From: Heterostelium multicystogenum
Taxonomy: Eukaryota; Evosea; Eumycetozoa; Acytosteliales; Acytosteliaceae
Reading direction: 5' to 3'
DNA length: 19,156 nt
NCBI GenBank assembly: GCA_003667245.1
Contig: RCNN01000271.1
Location: 1 to 19,156, forward strand
The notes below the pieces were generated by a model. The model was not told the DNA's origin, searched no databases, and saw nothing but the letters and a program-made list of their open reading frames with translations. This document shows positions 1-11,629 of this stretch, in pieces. The translations under genes were made by a program, and so were the position numbers. The first letter of the stretch is position 1, and every line of letters begins with the position of its first letter.

Positions 1-2038
1 ATAGTGATCTGTCGACAATATTGTACAAATTCTTCTAATTCCGTTTGATAATCATCGATATCTATTGATGAGTAGTATAACTAGATTAGTGGAATGAAAA
101 TGATGATAAGGATGTGATGATATTTACATGATCTTAAAGAATCTATGGCTGTTAAAGCAATGACAAGATCTTCATTTGAGGTCAACTCTAAAACAAGATT
201 AACTATGAATGGCTTTATGTTGGCTGGTACCTTTGGAATCCAGTATCCAACCAACCAGCAAACACGACGTCTGATAATGTTGTATCGCTTGTCTTGCATT
301 TGCAACTCTTTCATAAATACATTTGAGAATAGCTGTTCAAAGTTGACGTTGTCATAGAGGTCGTAGTATCCCAATCCAACGGTCATATAGCATGCCTCCT
401 TCAGGAGAATTTGCTCAGTAGTCAACTGGTTGTCCACGGTCATTTGTCCGCTTGTTACATAGCTAAGCATTTCCAAACACAGTCTTGACACCGATCTCGT
501 GGAAGTGTCTCATGAGCAAGATAAACAGTGAGTATGAAACTGGCTTGATTTCAAATGCATTTGTCTCGGCGCCGCTGTCAATGTCATTTATAAATTGCTC
601 AGGATCTTCAGTCCACTGATTCAACTCATCGTGGTTGAGAATAAGGTAGTTGGAGACGAGTGCGCGCAACAATCCGCTAAGGACTTGCCTCATTAAAGAA
701 ACTGCTGAATAAACTGCTGTGCTTTCAGTGTTGGTGTCAGCACTTCTGTAATCGATTGTTTCTGTGCCAGAGTAGACATGGGTGTAGTTTCCTCTTCCTC
801 GTCGTAGATCATGTCGCTCTGGTAGCTGGTACAATCGATCACATCCTTCAAGAATGTAAGAGACTGTACCAAATTCTTCTTGAACACATTGATAGTCTTT
901 GAATGATTGAATGACACAACTTGATGGTTGAAATAAGCCAACGATCTGGGCAAGAAATCAATAAAAGATAATGGTTGTTGTGATTGTGCTTTGATCAATA
1001 TCTATGTAAATGAGTGAGTCCCAGATTAGTTGAGATTCGTCAAAGCGCTTAGACGATAGGAGAGAAAGAATGGCTTACCTTCTGGTTGATAGTTATAAGC
1101 TGGTCATAGAGTTGAATGAATGGATGATCTGCTTGCACCACTTGGATGGCGTCTCTGTATGCATGTAATTGTAATAGTCTGTCGAGAAGGAAGTTGAAGT
1201 GATCGACTATTTCCTTGGTTTCTTGATATTGAGTATATCCAAAGACAATGACACGTCGTAAAATCTTTGATACCAAGACAAGCATCTCTAGAGAGTTGGC
1301 ATGTGACTGTAAATTCTGCTCCAATGTCTGGCTGTTTGTGTTTGCCAGCAACTTTGTTGCGTTGTCCATGATATTTAGTAAAACTGTTGATCCATCAATA
1401 AAGATTTGGCTAAAGTATTTGAAGAGCTGTACTGATACCTGATAGAATGACTGTCTTTCTGGGAGGAATCTACGTGATGCCAACTCATTGACAACAGTCT
1501 TGATTGTGATGAGAGCACTCTTTTTGATATTCTCGTTGCCATTCTCATACAAAGCCAACAGTGAATTGAAGAGTGTTGGCCAGTTCGTTGGAAATCAGCT
1601 CTTGCAATCAATGAGATAATGATCGAGAGATGTGAACTGATCTTGGCATTCTGGCCTTGGTGATCAAACTTGGTCAACAAATCAATGAACTGAACTCGAT
1701 ATTGCTCCTTCTCTTGATCCGATATGACTGCACTACTAGAATAAGTTGATCAAAGTTGTTAGTCGCTGATCTTCAATCATATATCAAGCACCAACCGACA
1801 ATACAACATACTTTTTCTTTCTCCAAATCGACTGAATGTGATTCTTTAGGATAATGGTAGCGACGTATTGCACGAGCTGAGAGACAGTACTATCGTAGAG
1901 CAAAGCAATGAGTGCGCCTGTGAATCCTTTGACATCGCTCAACTGCTTGATTTGCTGCTCAGTGACTCTCAGCAACTCGGTGTCTGCCGACAGCACATTG
2001 GCTAGCAAGCCACACAACTGTTCCTTTGTGAAATTCAT
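1..2038 (-). CDS. ipo11: Importin-11 (karyopherin-beta family), 3' end beyond window
   Basis: Nuclear transport receptor; in animals importin-11 carries ubiquitin-conjugating enzymes and other cargo into the nucleus in a RanGTP-dependent way. Exons inferred on the minus strand: 2038-1812, 1735-1079, 1001-128 and 61 to beyond position 1, with introns of 76, 77 and 66 bp, all GT-AG. The start is the ATG at 2038 (MNFTKEQLCGLL), which opens an importin-beta N-terminal domain ending near IWRKK. Recognition rests on importin-11 signatures: VSNYLILNHDELNQW-EDPEQF, then VGLGYYDLYDNVNFEQ, then ELQ...RY-IIRRRV-WLVG-W, in the order and spacing of the human protein. Three single-base frame breaks (1590-1591, about 695-701, 491-492) interrupt exons 2 and 3. 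Correcting them by one base each restores both the homology and the splice phases, so I read them as sequence errors. The C-terminal HEAT repeats lie outside the window. Confidence 0.88.
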
Positions 2039-2681
2039 CTGTGCACAAACCAAAACAAACACTAACTAAACTGAATCCGATTGTTTATTTGCTATTGTCG
2101 ACCGAAAGTTTGATGTATCTTCCTAAAAAAGTCTACACTTTAGTGGTAGTTGCTAATTTTCACTTTTATTAAAAGAAGAAACACAACACCACTGCCCCCA
2201 CCAATACATTCCCAAACAGTCCATTCTTTTTCCCTATTTATTTATTTATTTTTAATTGATAATAATAATAATAATTAACACCTCAAGAATTGAGTTAATT
2301 GGTATTCATTCATAAATTCAACTTATTCTACATTCAATCATTTCAAACCAAAAACAAACTAAACTATTATTCTTCATGTCTAGTTTATTTATATAAATTA
2401 TCAATCAATTCTCTCAATTATTATTATGTACTTCTGTAGTCTGTCATGTATTATATTAAATCATTATGTGAGATAATTTATAGTTAGCCAGTAAGAGATT
2501 TATAAACAGTTACCTGATTTTTGATTTTATTTTATTTTTTTTTGCAATAAAAAACAAATTTTTAAAAAAAAAAGCAAAAAAAACCGAATGAAATTATAAT
2601 CGTTGGTGCCTTGTCGAAATTTGTTGTAATTTTTTTGATTAGTCTTCATTGTCAATATTATATTATTTATATACACATAAA
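2039..2681. other. Divergent intergenic region between importin-11 and the RRM gene
   Basis: The two flanking genes start on either side and point away from each other, so this 643 bp stretch should hold both promoters. It is strongly AT-rich, with a TTTA/TAA microsatellite near 2237-2277 and several poly(A) and poly(T) runs between 2520 and 2585. I see no convincing coding sequence or RNA gene. Confidence 0.6.
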
Positions 2682-3387
2682 ATGAATAACAGAATCTTCG
2701 TTGCCCGTCTCCCATGGTCTGTCTGCAAGAGTATGTTTGTTAATTAGGGAACCTAGTCGTAGCTCGACAATCAATCAATCAATCAATCAAAAGAAACTTT
2801 GCCAATATCAACCAGACTCAAAAAACAATTGTCAACAACTGTTGTTGACTCTTCTATGTCAAATACTCCCTCTTCTATGGAATAAAGAAATAGAAGGTTG
2901 AAAGTAATAGTTATTTCATCAAGATAGATGGCATCTTCCTAAAGATTTATATGTTTGGATTCTTGGCTTGAGCGATAAATTTGGTTGATTGGTCGACATT
3001 AATTTGGTTCATAGTTTCATTGTGTCAAAAATAGAAATACTAATTCTTAAACACTTCAAACATCTAGTCGCTTTGAGAAACCACTTTGCTAAATTCGGTC
3101 CAATCTCTGATGGTTACGTCGTATTAGATCGTATCACCAGACGTTCAAAGGATACGGTTTCGTTACTTTCGCCAACCAAGAGGCTGCCCAAAACGCCGTC
3201 TCTGCCCAACACGAGATTGAAGGTAGACAATTGGTTGTAAACATTGCTTTTGGTATGTTCGCTCTCTCTCTGACCTCTATTATTATTATTATTTATCTTT
3301 GATACTTACCATTCCTCTCGCTAACTAACAGACAAAAACGCCAACGGTGCTTCCACTAAGTCAACTGAAGATCAAGTTGATGCTTAA
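2682..3387 (+). CDS. Small single-RRM RNA-binding protein, SLIRP-like
   Basis: About 96 residues, consisting almost wholly of one RNA recognition motif. Exons: 2682-2730, 3068-3252 and 3332-3387; introns of 337 bp and 79 bp. The first exon encodes the RNP2 strand (NRIFVARLPW) and ends in phase 1 at GTATGT. Exon 2 resumes with ALRNHFAKFG, and the RNP1 strand (SKGYGFVTF) follows once one missing base is restored at 3147-3151. The third exon gives a short polar tail ending EDQVDA. The FVxR(I/L)PW opening, the HFAxFG helix, the exact spacing between them and the overall length resemble SLIRP, a mitochondrial mRNA-stabilising RRM protein. That assignment is inference; other small RRM proteins, including hnRNP-like ones, remain possible. 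No clear mitochondrial presequence is visible, since the RRM begins at residue 3. Confidence 0.8.
2731..3067 (+). other. Unusually long intron of the RRM gene
   Basis: At 337 bp this is several times longer than the other introns here. Its donor is AGA|GTATGT and its acceptor is ATCTAG|TCG. It contains a (CAAT)5-type repeat at about 2768-2790 and stretches of near-coding base composition. No box C/D or other snoRNA signature was found by eye. The boundaries are fixed by RRM homology on both sides. Confidence 0.6.
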
Positions 3388-3423
3388 ATAATTTAAATAT
3401 AAATATAAATAATTCAATTTTAA

Positions 3424-3444
3424 AACAAACAAACAAACAAACAA
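3424..3444. repeat. (AAAC)n microsatellite
   Basis: Five tandem AAAC units lie just after the stop codon of the RRM gene, in the convergent 3' region shared with the LYR-motif gene (3388-3665). This is ordinary simple-sequence DNA for a dictyostelid. Confidence 0.85.
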
Positions 3445-3665
3445 TTCTATAAACATATAAGCAATTCAAATGAATTGTGTCTTTTTATTAATTAATAGCA
3501 AACTAGCCAACAAACTACCAACCAACAAACTCATGTATTACTTTAATATTTGATGACGACATGTCTTTAATTTACAATGAATCAATCTATTACTTGAACT
3601 TTAAGATACTCGAGTAATGATTATAAATATTTCTACTATTATTTGCGAGTTCGATGAATATGAAT

Positions 3666-4137
3666 CTATACTTTCTGGAATGGGTTGCCTGTGCCACCTG
3701 ACTCAGGATCTTTATCGATTTTACCAGTTAACATCTACAATATAGTCCCAGATTAGAATAGATTGATTATATTATATTGATCGAATGTACATACACCATG
3801 TTGTATTCTCATTAAACAATCACGTCCAACCATGATCATCTCAACTTGTTTATGTGGATCTGTTTCAAACTTTGAGTTCTCATATTCATTTCTGACACTA
3901 TCTCTTAAAACGACTTTCCTTTAGATTCAATAGCAATAGCAACAACAATGTTTATATATATATATTAGTGAGATTCGAATGAATGAATCAATGCTTGTTT
4001 GACAAGCATATTCGAGATGATAACAATCATAACTACCATGGTATTCCCTGTTCGTTTGTATGTGTGAAATGTCTAAGAGTACGCATTATTTCTCTGTATA
4101 GCTTGATGGCTTCTCTATTTCCTGTACTGACAACCAT
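3666..4137 (-). CDS. LYR-motif protein (Complex1_LYR family), mitochondrial assembly factor
   Basis: A 97-residue protein from three exons: 4137-4037, 3918-3795 and 3734-3666, with introns of 118 and 60 bp. No frame corrections are needed. The N-terminal helix holds the defining LYR triplet at residues 13-15 (AIKLYREIMRTLRHF) with the conserved downstream Phe at 24. Helix 2 follows (VLRDSVRNEYENSKFETDP), and then helix 3 (MIMVGRDCLMRIQHG). LYR proteins bind the acyl carrier protein and assist assembly of Fe-S clusters or respiratory complexes in the matrix; this family role is established. Which member this is (LYRM-type assembly factor or another) cannot be decided from sequence alone. The start is the first ATG of the open frame, preceded by an A-rich context. 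It is convergent with the RRM gene and divergent from the MYST gene. Confidence 0.82.
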
Positions 4138-4728
4138 ATTGTTTTTATCTTATCTATTGGTATTTCTTTCTGACCAACAGAGATCTCTATGAAGTCAAAA
4201 GTCTTATTGTGTTAACAACTAACTGTTCCAACGAACTTCCATTTTACCACAAAATTTGAATATTCAACGCATTTGTTTGTTTCTTTTTTTTTTTTTTTTT
4301 TTTTTTTTGAAACTTCAACAGTTAACAATAAGTAACTTTTAGGAGTGACAAATGACTACTGTATGCACCGCTAGCAATACAATACAATAGTTAATATAAT
4401 TTGATTTCAAACAAAACTTTAGAAACCTAGTTTTAATAGTAGTAAACATTATTTCTTAATATAAACATCAAGACCAAGTTCAACCACATTGTACAAAATT
4501 TACATTCAACAACTACTGATAAATATATAGTTTTTAGCTCATTAAAGTGTTAGAAGTAGTCAACTACAAATAGTATAAGTAATAAAAAGTTATTATTATT
4601 GTTATTGTTATTCAGTTTTTCATTGCACAGATTCATTATTTATTGTACAAGCATAGTTCAATATCAGATACTTCGAATTTCAAAATTTTGAATGATATTT
4701 TGTTTTTCACCCATATAATTTAATTTAT
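4138..4728. other. Divergent intergenic region between the LYR and MYST genes
   Basis: This 591 bp AT-rich stretch separates two genes that point away from each other, so it should hold both promoters. Its most visible element is a run of 25 T at 4284-4308. A second simple repeat (TTATTATTGTTATTGTTATT) lies near 4590-4612. No coding sequence or RNA gene is apparent. Confidence 0.6.
4284..4308 (+). repeat. Uninterrupted T25 tract
   Basis: Twenty-five consecutive thymidines about 150 bp upstream of the LYR gene start and about 420 bp upstream of the MYST gene start. Long homopolymeric dT/dA tracts are typical of dictyostelid promoters and exclude nucleosomes. The exact length is uncertain, given the homopolymer errors elsewhere in this sequence. 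Confidence 0.85.
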
Positions 4729-6328
<1,600 letters not shown>

Positions 6329-6823
6329 TAGTCATATATTAATAATAGGTTTATCCAATCCTCAAAATATCAACTGTATAATTTTGCCAAGTAATAACTA
6401 AAACTGTTTCGTTCAAGAATCCATCATCATATATTTTCTAAAGGATTTACAACAACAATAAATGATAGTTATAACAAAATCCATTTATTATTATCTTATC
6501 TCCTTCAATAACAACTTTCCAAAACAAGGTTTCATTGTTGACCATGAGTAAACTTTTTATTTGGAATCAAGTGTGATCAAAATTTCAAATCTGGTTGATC
6601 AATCACCAACTCACTCCGCATTAAATTTTAAAATTTATTCCCAAATTTGTTCATAAATTAATTATTTTATCCCCAAAAGAATATTTGATCAGTAACCTTA
6701 CAACTTCATTAGAAATTTATCTTCTTTCTTTTTTTTTTATTTTTTATTAAACTAGATTTTCTTAGCCTTAGTCCTCTGATATAAGGTAGTGGAGGGGAGA
6801 TTATCAAGTGTTGTTTACCATTC
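6329..6823. other. Intergenic region after the MYST gene
   Basis: This 495 bp gap lies between two plus-strand genes. It holds the 3' flank of the MYST gene and the presumed promoter of the next gene, with a T-rich tract near 6720-6748. Nothing coding or structured is evident. Confidence 0.55.
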
Positions 6824-7778
6824 ATGAACCGTCGACTGTCAACATCACTAACAACACTATCGTCATGGTCATTGTTGTTGTTGATTATTTTATTGACATT
6901 AGCCATTGGTTTGGTTGAATCAATACCGGGTGCTGTCAGATGCACCACCTATCTTGGATTGAATGATACCACGCGGCTAATCGATCTGCCAGCCGATCGA
7001 GAGCTCTATGATCAGATAATACTACCCACATCCAAATACAACACAAAGAACCAATTGAAACAACATATACAACAGACTAAACAGAACAGTAACCAACCAA
7101 TCGATGACAAACATGCTCTCATATATTTATTAGATAGTAAACTCTTACCAAACACACTTTATTCAATTAGAATATCACATACTGCAATGGTAAGTAAGAT
7201 AAGATTCAGTCAACTATGTTACAAGCAACATTTTATTTGCTGATTTGATTGTTTTAATAATGGATGATCAACTAACTATGTTGAATCAATGGTGTATATC
7301 AATCATAACTATAGAGTCCTGCTGACTTTCAAATTAGATTCCATCCAAACCATGACTTTGTAAACAATAACAAGCTTGGATCTACTAGAGGAGCTAAAAC
7401 AGGACGTGATTTGTTAAACACAGAAATATTTAAATTTAAAACAAATGATAAAGGTCACCCTGATGTAAGTATTAGTAGTCATGTGTTGCTTGATCATTTC
7501 AAATACTGATAAACAAGGACTATTTACAGTTGCTATTTGACAAACGATGTTTTATGATCGTTGTTGAAGCATTTAATACAGGTATTACACCAGTACATGT
7601 CAACAATGACAAGAATAGATTGGTCAGCTTCAATATAGTATTGGAAACAGAGTCGATAGGTGTTCCAACAGAAGTTCCAAGACTTATCATTATCATTGTA
7701 GTCAGTATTATGTTTGTGGCATTTTTCATTGTTAGACTTTTATTCCCAAGAATGAAAGGTTTTCAACTTTTGTTATAG
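6824..7778 (+). CDS. Predicted type I membrane protein, unknown family
   Basis: A 254-residue protein from exons 6824-7189, 7315-7464 and 7530-7778; introns of 125 and 65 bp, all phase 0 and GT-AG. The N-terminus has a strong hydrophobic segment (about residues 13-32, SWSLLLLIILLTLAIGL) followed by a plausible signal-peptidase site near VESIPG. A luminal or extracellular region of about 175 residues follows, with an Asn-Asp-Thr glycosylation sequon near residue 46. It contains a conserved-looking stretch (SPADFQIRFHP, then GRDLLNTEIFKF). A single C-terminal membrane helix (RLIIIIVVSIMFVAFFIVRLLF) leaves a cytosolic tail of under ten residues. This arrangement suggests an endoplasmic reticulum or secretory-pathway protein anchored by its C-terminus. 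I do not recognise the family. The ATG chosen is the first in frame and immediately precedes the hydrophobic segment. Confidence 0.8.
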
Positions 7779-7883
7779 TAATAAACAATCATTATATATA
7801 TATAGATAGATAGATAAGATAAGATGGATTAGATCCTATTTGTTTAGCGGGGTTTTAAAAAAAACATTCTTTTATTTATATAC

Positions 7884-10138
7884 TTATATACTCTTTCGGA
7901 ATGACCTTGATCTTTGCAACATTGGTCGATTAGAGCCAGGTGGCATAGTCAAATCATCATCATTGTCAATGTTAGTCGACTCCATTTGTAATCCAATGGA
8001 GTTAATTTTGTCGGTAACTGCATTGTCATTATTATATTCGTTTGATGGAGGTGTGGTATAGGCTGAAAAATTAATAATATTCTTGTTGTTGGTCGTTGTG
8101 GTGGTAGATATAATGGGTGAAGTTGGGGTGGCTGGACCATATGCAACCTCATGGGCAGCAGAATCCTTATAGCAGTTAGATTGCATTGGAATTAGAGGTG
8201 GTGTATTTGCTGCACTATCGTAAAGTATATGAATCTTTCCATAGAGTAGACCAGCATTGAGTCCATTCTTGGTTATTCTTGTCTTGAAACTGTAGGGTTC
8301 ATTGTTGAATCCTAGTGCAAGTGGTACAGTCGCATGTCCAATAACTCTCTTCTTTGAAGATGAGGATGAAGATGAAGATGATTTCGATTTCGATTTTGAT
8401 TCGTTTTCGTCAAAAATGGTGATGAATAAATGTTGATTCTCAATAAATGTCTTTTTGTGGATAATTGGAACGATTGGTTGAATGTTACCCCAGAGTGGAT
8501 TGGAGTTGTTGTGTACTACTGATGTGGACACTGGTTCCTCTACATAGGTGCAAGCATTGAAAACCAAGTATGGTGATGGTGGTTTTCTCGATCCATCGTC
8601 GCTTTTTGATTTTCCTACGAGGTTTTCAGCTTTCAGATCGTAAAAGTAGATACGTAGTGGTCTAATTAATGATTGTGGAACTGGTAAACAAGGGCGTTGA
8701 ATATATACACTCAGCAGCGAATAGACTGGAATGTGGTCAGATGTTGAGATGTCAGGCGCACAACCGTAAGATATTGGTGAAATTGGTTGTGTGTAGGGGA
8801 GAGATTTCCAAAGAATTCTGTCACACCAGCTTGGAACACGCTGTTTTTCTTCAGTGTACACTCCTTTTTGTCCACGTTCTAACTTGTATGTGGGCATAAA
8901 ATTGATAGATGCTTCTTTGAATCCAAGGAAGACTTTCTCCAACTTCTTTTGTGCTGTCAATTGATCCTTAGCTAGAATCTTGGCAATGTTATTCTTTTTT
9001 ACAAGATTCAAAACCTCTTCACGGAACAAATCTACACGATAATTGAAGTCGCCCATCCATATGACATGGTGAAATTGATTGAGTATATCGCTTGATTTGT
9101 TTCCTAAATCGAGACCTTTCACTATATCACGATAGTTTCGATTTCTCTGCTCTGACTTTTCTTGATGTGCTGCAAAATGTGAGCTGATAAAGCAGAAACT
9201 AGTCTCGAGAAATTGGAAGGAAACGGCAGTTGCACCTTTGTTTCCATAGATACCACCTATTCCAGTGGCTTCAGAGTCTTTTTCGATATGATTGATCTTG
9301 TAGTAGTGTTCCTTTCTCACGAATAATATCAGCCTCATTTTTACAAGACTGATTGATTCTAGCCTGACATAGTCATTTCCAATATGTGAAGCCAACATTG
9401 AGAACCAGTGCTCTTCGCACTTGTCCTCGTCGGAGCTCTCTTTCTTTTGCAATGGGTCGTACTGACACTCCTGTACTCCAATAGCATAGAGGTCAATCTG
9501 TTTATTCTCGATGGTCCCATCAGCTGCTGTCGTTGTGGTTGACCCCACTGGGATCCAAGAATGCAGCTGATCGGCACGTGGTTGTGCATCACCAACATTC
9601 CAAGTACTCACAAAGATATTGATAGTGTCAAAGAGAGTTTGTTCTTCACGGGCTGGAAGAGAGGCAGCGCCACTCCTAGCCAACCACACCAACTCATAGA
9701 AGCACTCACGTCTCTCAGTATTGATAAAAGTAATGCTAAAATCCTTTCCATTCTTTCTGGTGAAATGAATAAGTTTGGTGTCATTTCTAACCTTTGTTAT
9801 TCTTTCGAACTCATCAATCTGATATTTCTTGATCTTTGATTTCTTATGCTTATTCTTCTTTGACATTCTACAACAATGAATGAATAGTATGAATATTTTA
9901 GTGTTTATCTAGATGTTTTTGGTTCCATTGATTAAACCTACTTTATAAGTTGCAATGACTTCTCTTTGAGATTGACCAATAAAGTTCGCACCTTATTGTT
10001 CTTCTTTAGAGCAACGATGAATTCGAATTGAAAATCCAATACATTCTTCTTTAATACTTTATAGTAGTGTTCTAAATCCTTAAGATTCTTTGGATCTGCT
10101 GAAGAAACAATTGAGGTTGCTCTATTTCTTGTCAACAT
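7884..10138 (-). CDS. SHIP-like inositol polyphosphate 5-phosphatase (IPPc plus C2-like domain)
   Basis: A 726-residue enzyme that removes the 5-phosphate from phosphoinositides or inositol phosphates. Exons: 10138-9942 and 9867-7884, with a 74 bp intron. The splice joins the short N-terminal helical region (residues 1-66) in frame to MSKKNKHKK. Residues about 85-130 look like part of a PH-type fold. The IPPc domain spans about 148-455, with the Mg-binding and catalytic motifs in order: FVSTWNVGDAQP (WN at 155-156), GVQE (E199), GNKGA, SSHFAAH, MGDFNYRVD (337-345), PSWCDRILW (411-419) and SDHIPVYS. A C2-like domain follows (about 468-620), with a Ser run at 562-570, and the tail is Thr/Asn-rich. 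The order IPPc-C2 and motifs such as SYG..PDI.TSDHIPV match SHIP rather than OCRL or synaptojanin, so it may correspond to the D. discoideum SHIP-like Dd5P1. No SH2 domain is present. Confidence 0.93.
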
Positions 10139-10270
10139 TTTTAATTCTTGTATAATACAACAACAACAATAATATGATATGATTATATTATTATAGTAGA
10201 TAATAATAGTTTAAAATACATGTATATGGGTATAGGTAGTATAGTAATAATACAATACTGCTGCAAGACA

Positions 10271-10362
10271 GCCAACAACAACAACAACAAGTACAGGAAC
10301 AACAATTGAAGTAATAATTACAATCTATTTGTTGTTATTTATTGTAAAGTTGTTGTTGTTGA
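10271..10362. repeat. Inverted (CAA)n / (TTG)n tracts
   Basis: A run of CAA repeats at about 10274-10289 is followed about 60 bp later by TTG repeats at about 10349-10360. The two arms could pair into an imperfect hairpin. Such CAA repeats are common in dictyostelid non-coding DNA, so function is doubtful. Confidence 0.6.
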
Positions 10363-11122
10363 GTTTATAAAGTTATAATTATTAATTATTAAGAGTGAAA
10401 CTATAACAATGAGATTTAAAAAAGCACTCCATCCATACTCAATCATTTTCCAACACAACCCCAACTGAATCAAGATAATCTTTGATCGATTTTGCCTCCT
10501 CCACAAAAAAAAACTAAAAACAAAGTTAATAAAACTTACAAAAATGGAATATAATCTCAATAAATCCTCTCAATCTCAATATTTTTTAGTTATAATTCTG
10601 ATGTATAATAGGAAATATTATTTATGATAGAATCTATTTAAAATAGATCAATTAAATAATAAACTCTACAACTATTGTAGATAGTTATATGTGTAGTTTA
10701 TTTTTTATTTTCACCATTATTTTTAATTTAAATTAAAATAAGTGAGGTAGATAAGACAGATTAAATACTATTATTTAATAATGATAATTTTAGTATTTAT
10801 TTCAATGTTATTATGATTGGTATAATACATTGGTGATAATACGTTTCGATACTACTCAACTTGGTTATATTGGAGCATGGATTGAAACAGGTGGCTCATT
10901 ATCAATAATACCTATTTGAAATTGTTTTAAAACCAACCAGACATTTGTTTGAAATAGAAATACAAGATAAAATAAAACGTCAGATAAAAACATCAATTTG
11001 AAACAACAACTATAATCATATGTGTGACCACAACCAACAACTGTTAGTTCATTCATCTCATTTCTAATACCAATAGAAGGTAGACATCCCACCCATTCAC
11101 AATACAACACACAAAACACACC

Positions 11123-11142
11123 AAATAAATAAATAAATAAAT
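11123..11142. repeat. (AAAT)5 microsatellite
   Basis: Five tandem AAAT units in the long intergenic gap, of the simple-sequence type common in dictyostelid genomes. Confidence 0.85.
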
Positions 11143-11629
11143 AGAATTGTTTTTAAAAAAATAATTAGAAGATTGCTAATAATAATAATTCTTATCATCT
11201 TTTATTATACCCCCACCACAAATAGACCAACAACAACAAAAAGAAAGGAAACCAAACCAGTTGATATTAAAAAAACGAACTTTTGGATATTTATTCATAT
11301 AATATCATATTTAAATACAAATAAATATTCTATCCTTATATCTTTCCTACCTTGTTTTATCCAAATTTAATATTCAAACGAAAATCCCAATTTTACCAAA
11401 CAAAAACAAATACTTAATAATTAATATTGTTTTGTTATTTTTTTAAATTGAACTAAATCTTTTACTTTTAAATAAATATTAATAATTATTTTTTAATAAT
11501 AATTATTTTTAATTGGTATTTTAATTAATGTACATAAACAATTATATCTTTATCTAAATTTAAAATTAAATTATTCTTTAATATATAAAAAAATAGTTTT
11601 ATTCTAGAGTATTAGTAAAATATAGAAAT

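Larger units (their letters stand above)
10139..11629. other. Long gene-poor divergent intergenic region
   Basis: This 1.49 kb gap separates the divergently transcribed 5-phosphatase and four-helix membrane protein genes and is the longest here. It contains (CAA)n/(TTG)n tracts, an (AAAT)5 repeat at about 11123-11142, and very AT-rich DNA from 11370 to 11629. Three islands of higher complexity (about 10421-10503, 10830-10905 and 11020-11110) stand out. The first reads like the end of a coding exon on the minus strand, but no gene could be assembled around any of them. Confidence 0.55.

Noticed and set aside
10339..10560. A 73-codon hydrophobic minus-strand frame
   Set aside because: Composition is that of A/T runs and TTG repeats. 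A different frame in the same place looks more protein-like, so this one is probably chance.
10865..11119. An 84-codon minus-strand frame with several Cys residues
   Set aside because: No recognisable motif, and it crosses low-complexity DNA; the Cys spacing fits no zinc-binding family I know.
11173..11370. A 65-codon plus-strand frame in AT-rich DNA
   Set aside because: Composition is Ile/Thr/Lys as expected from random AT-rich sequence, without motif or splice context.
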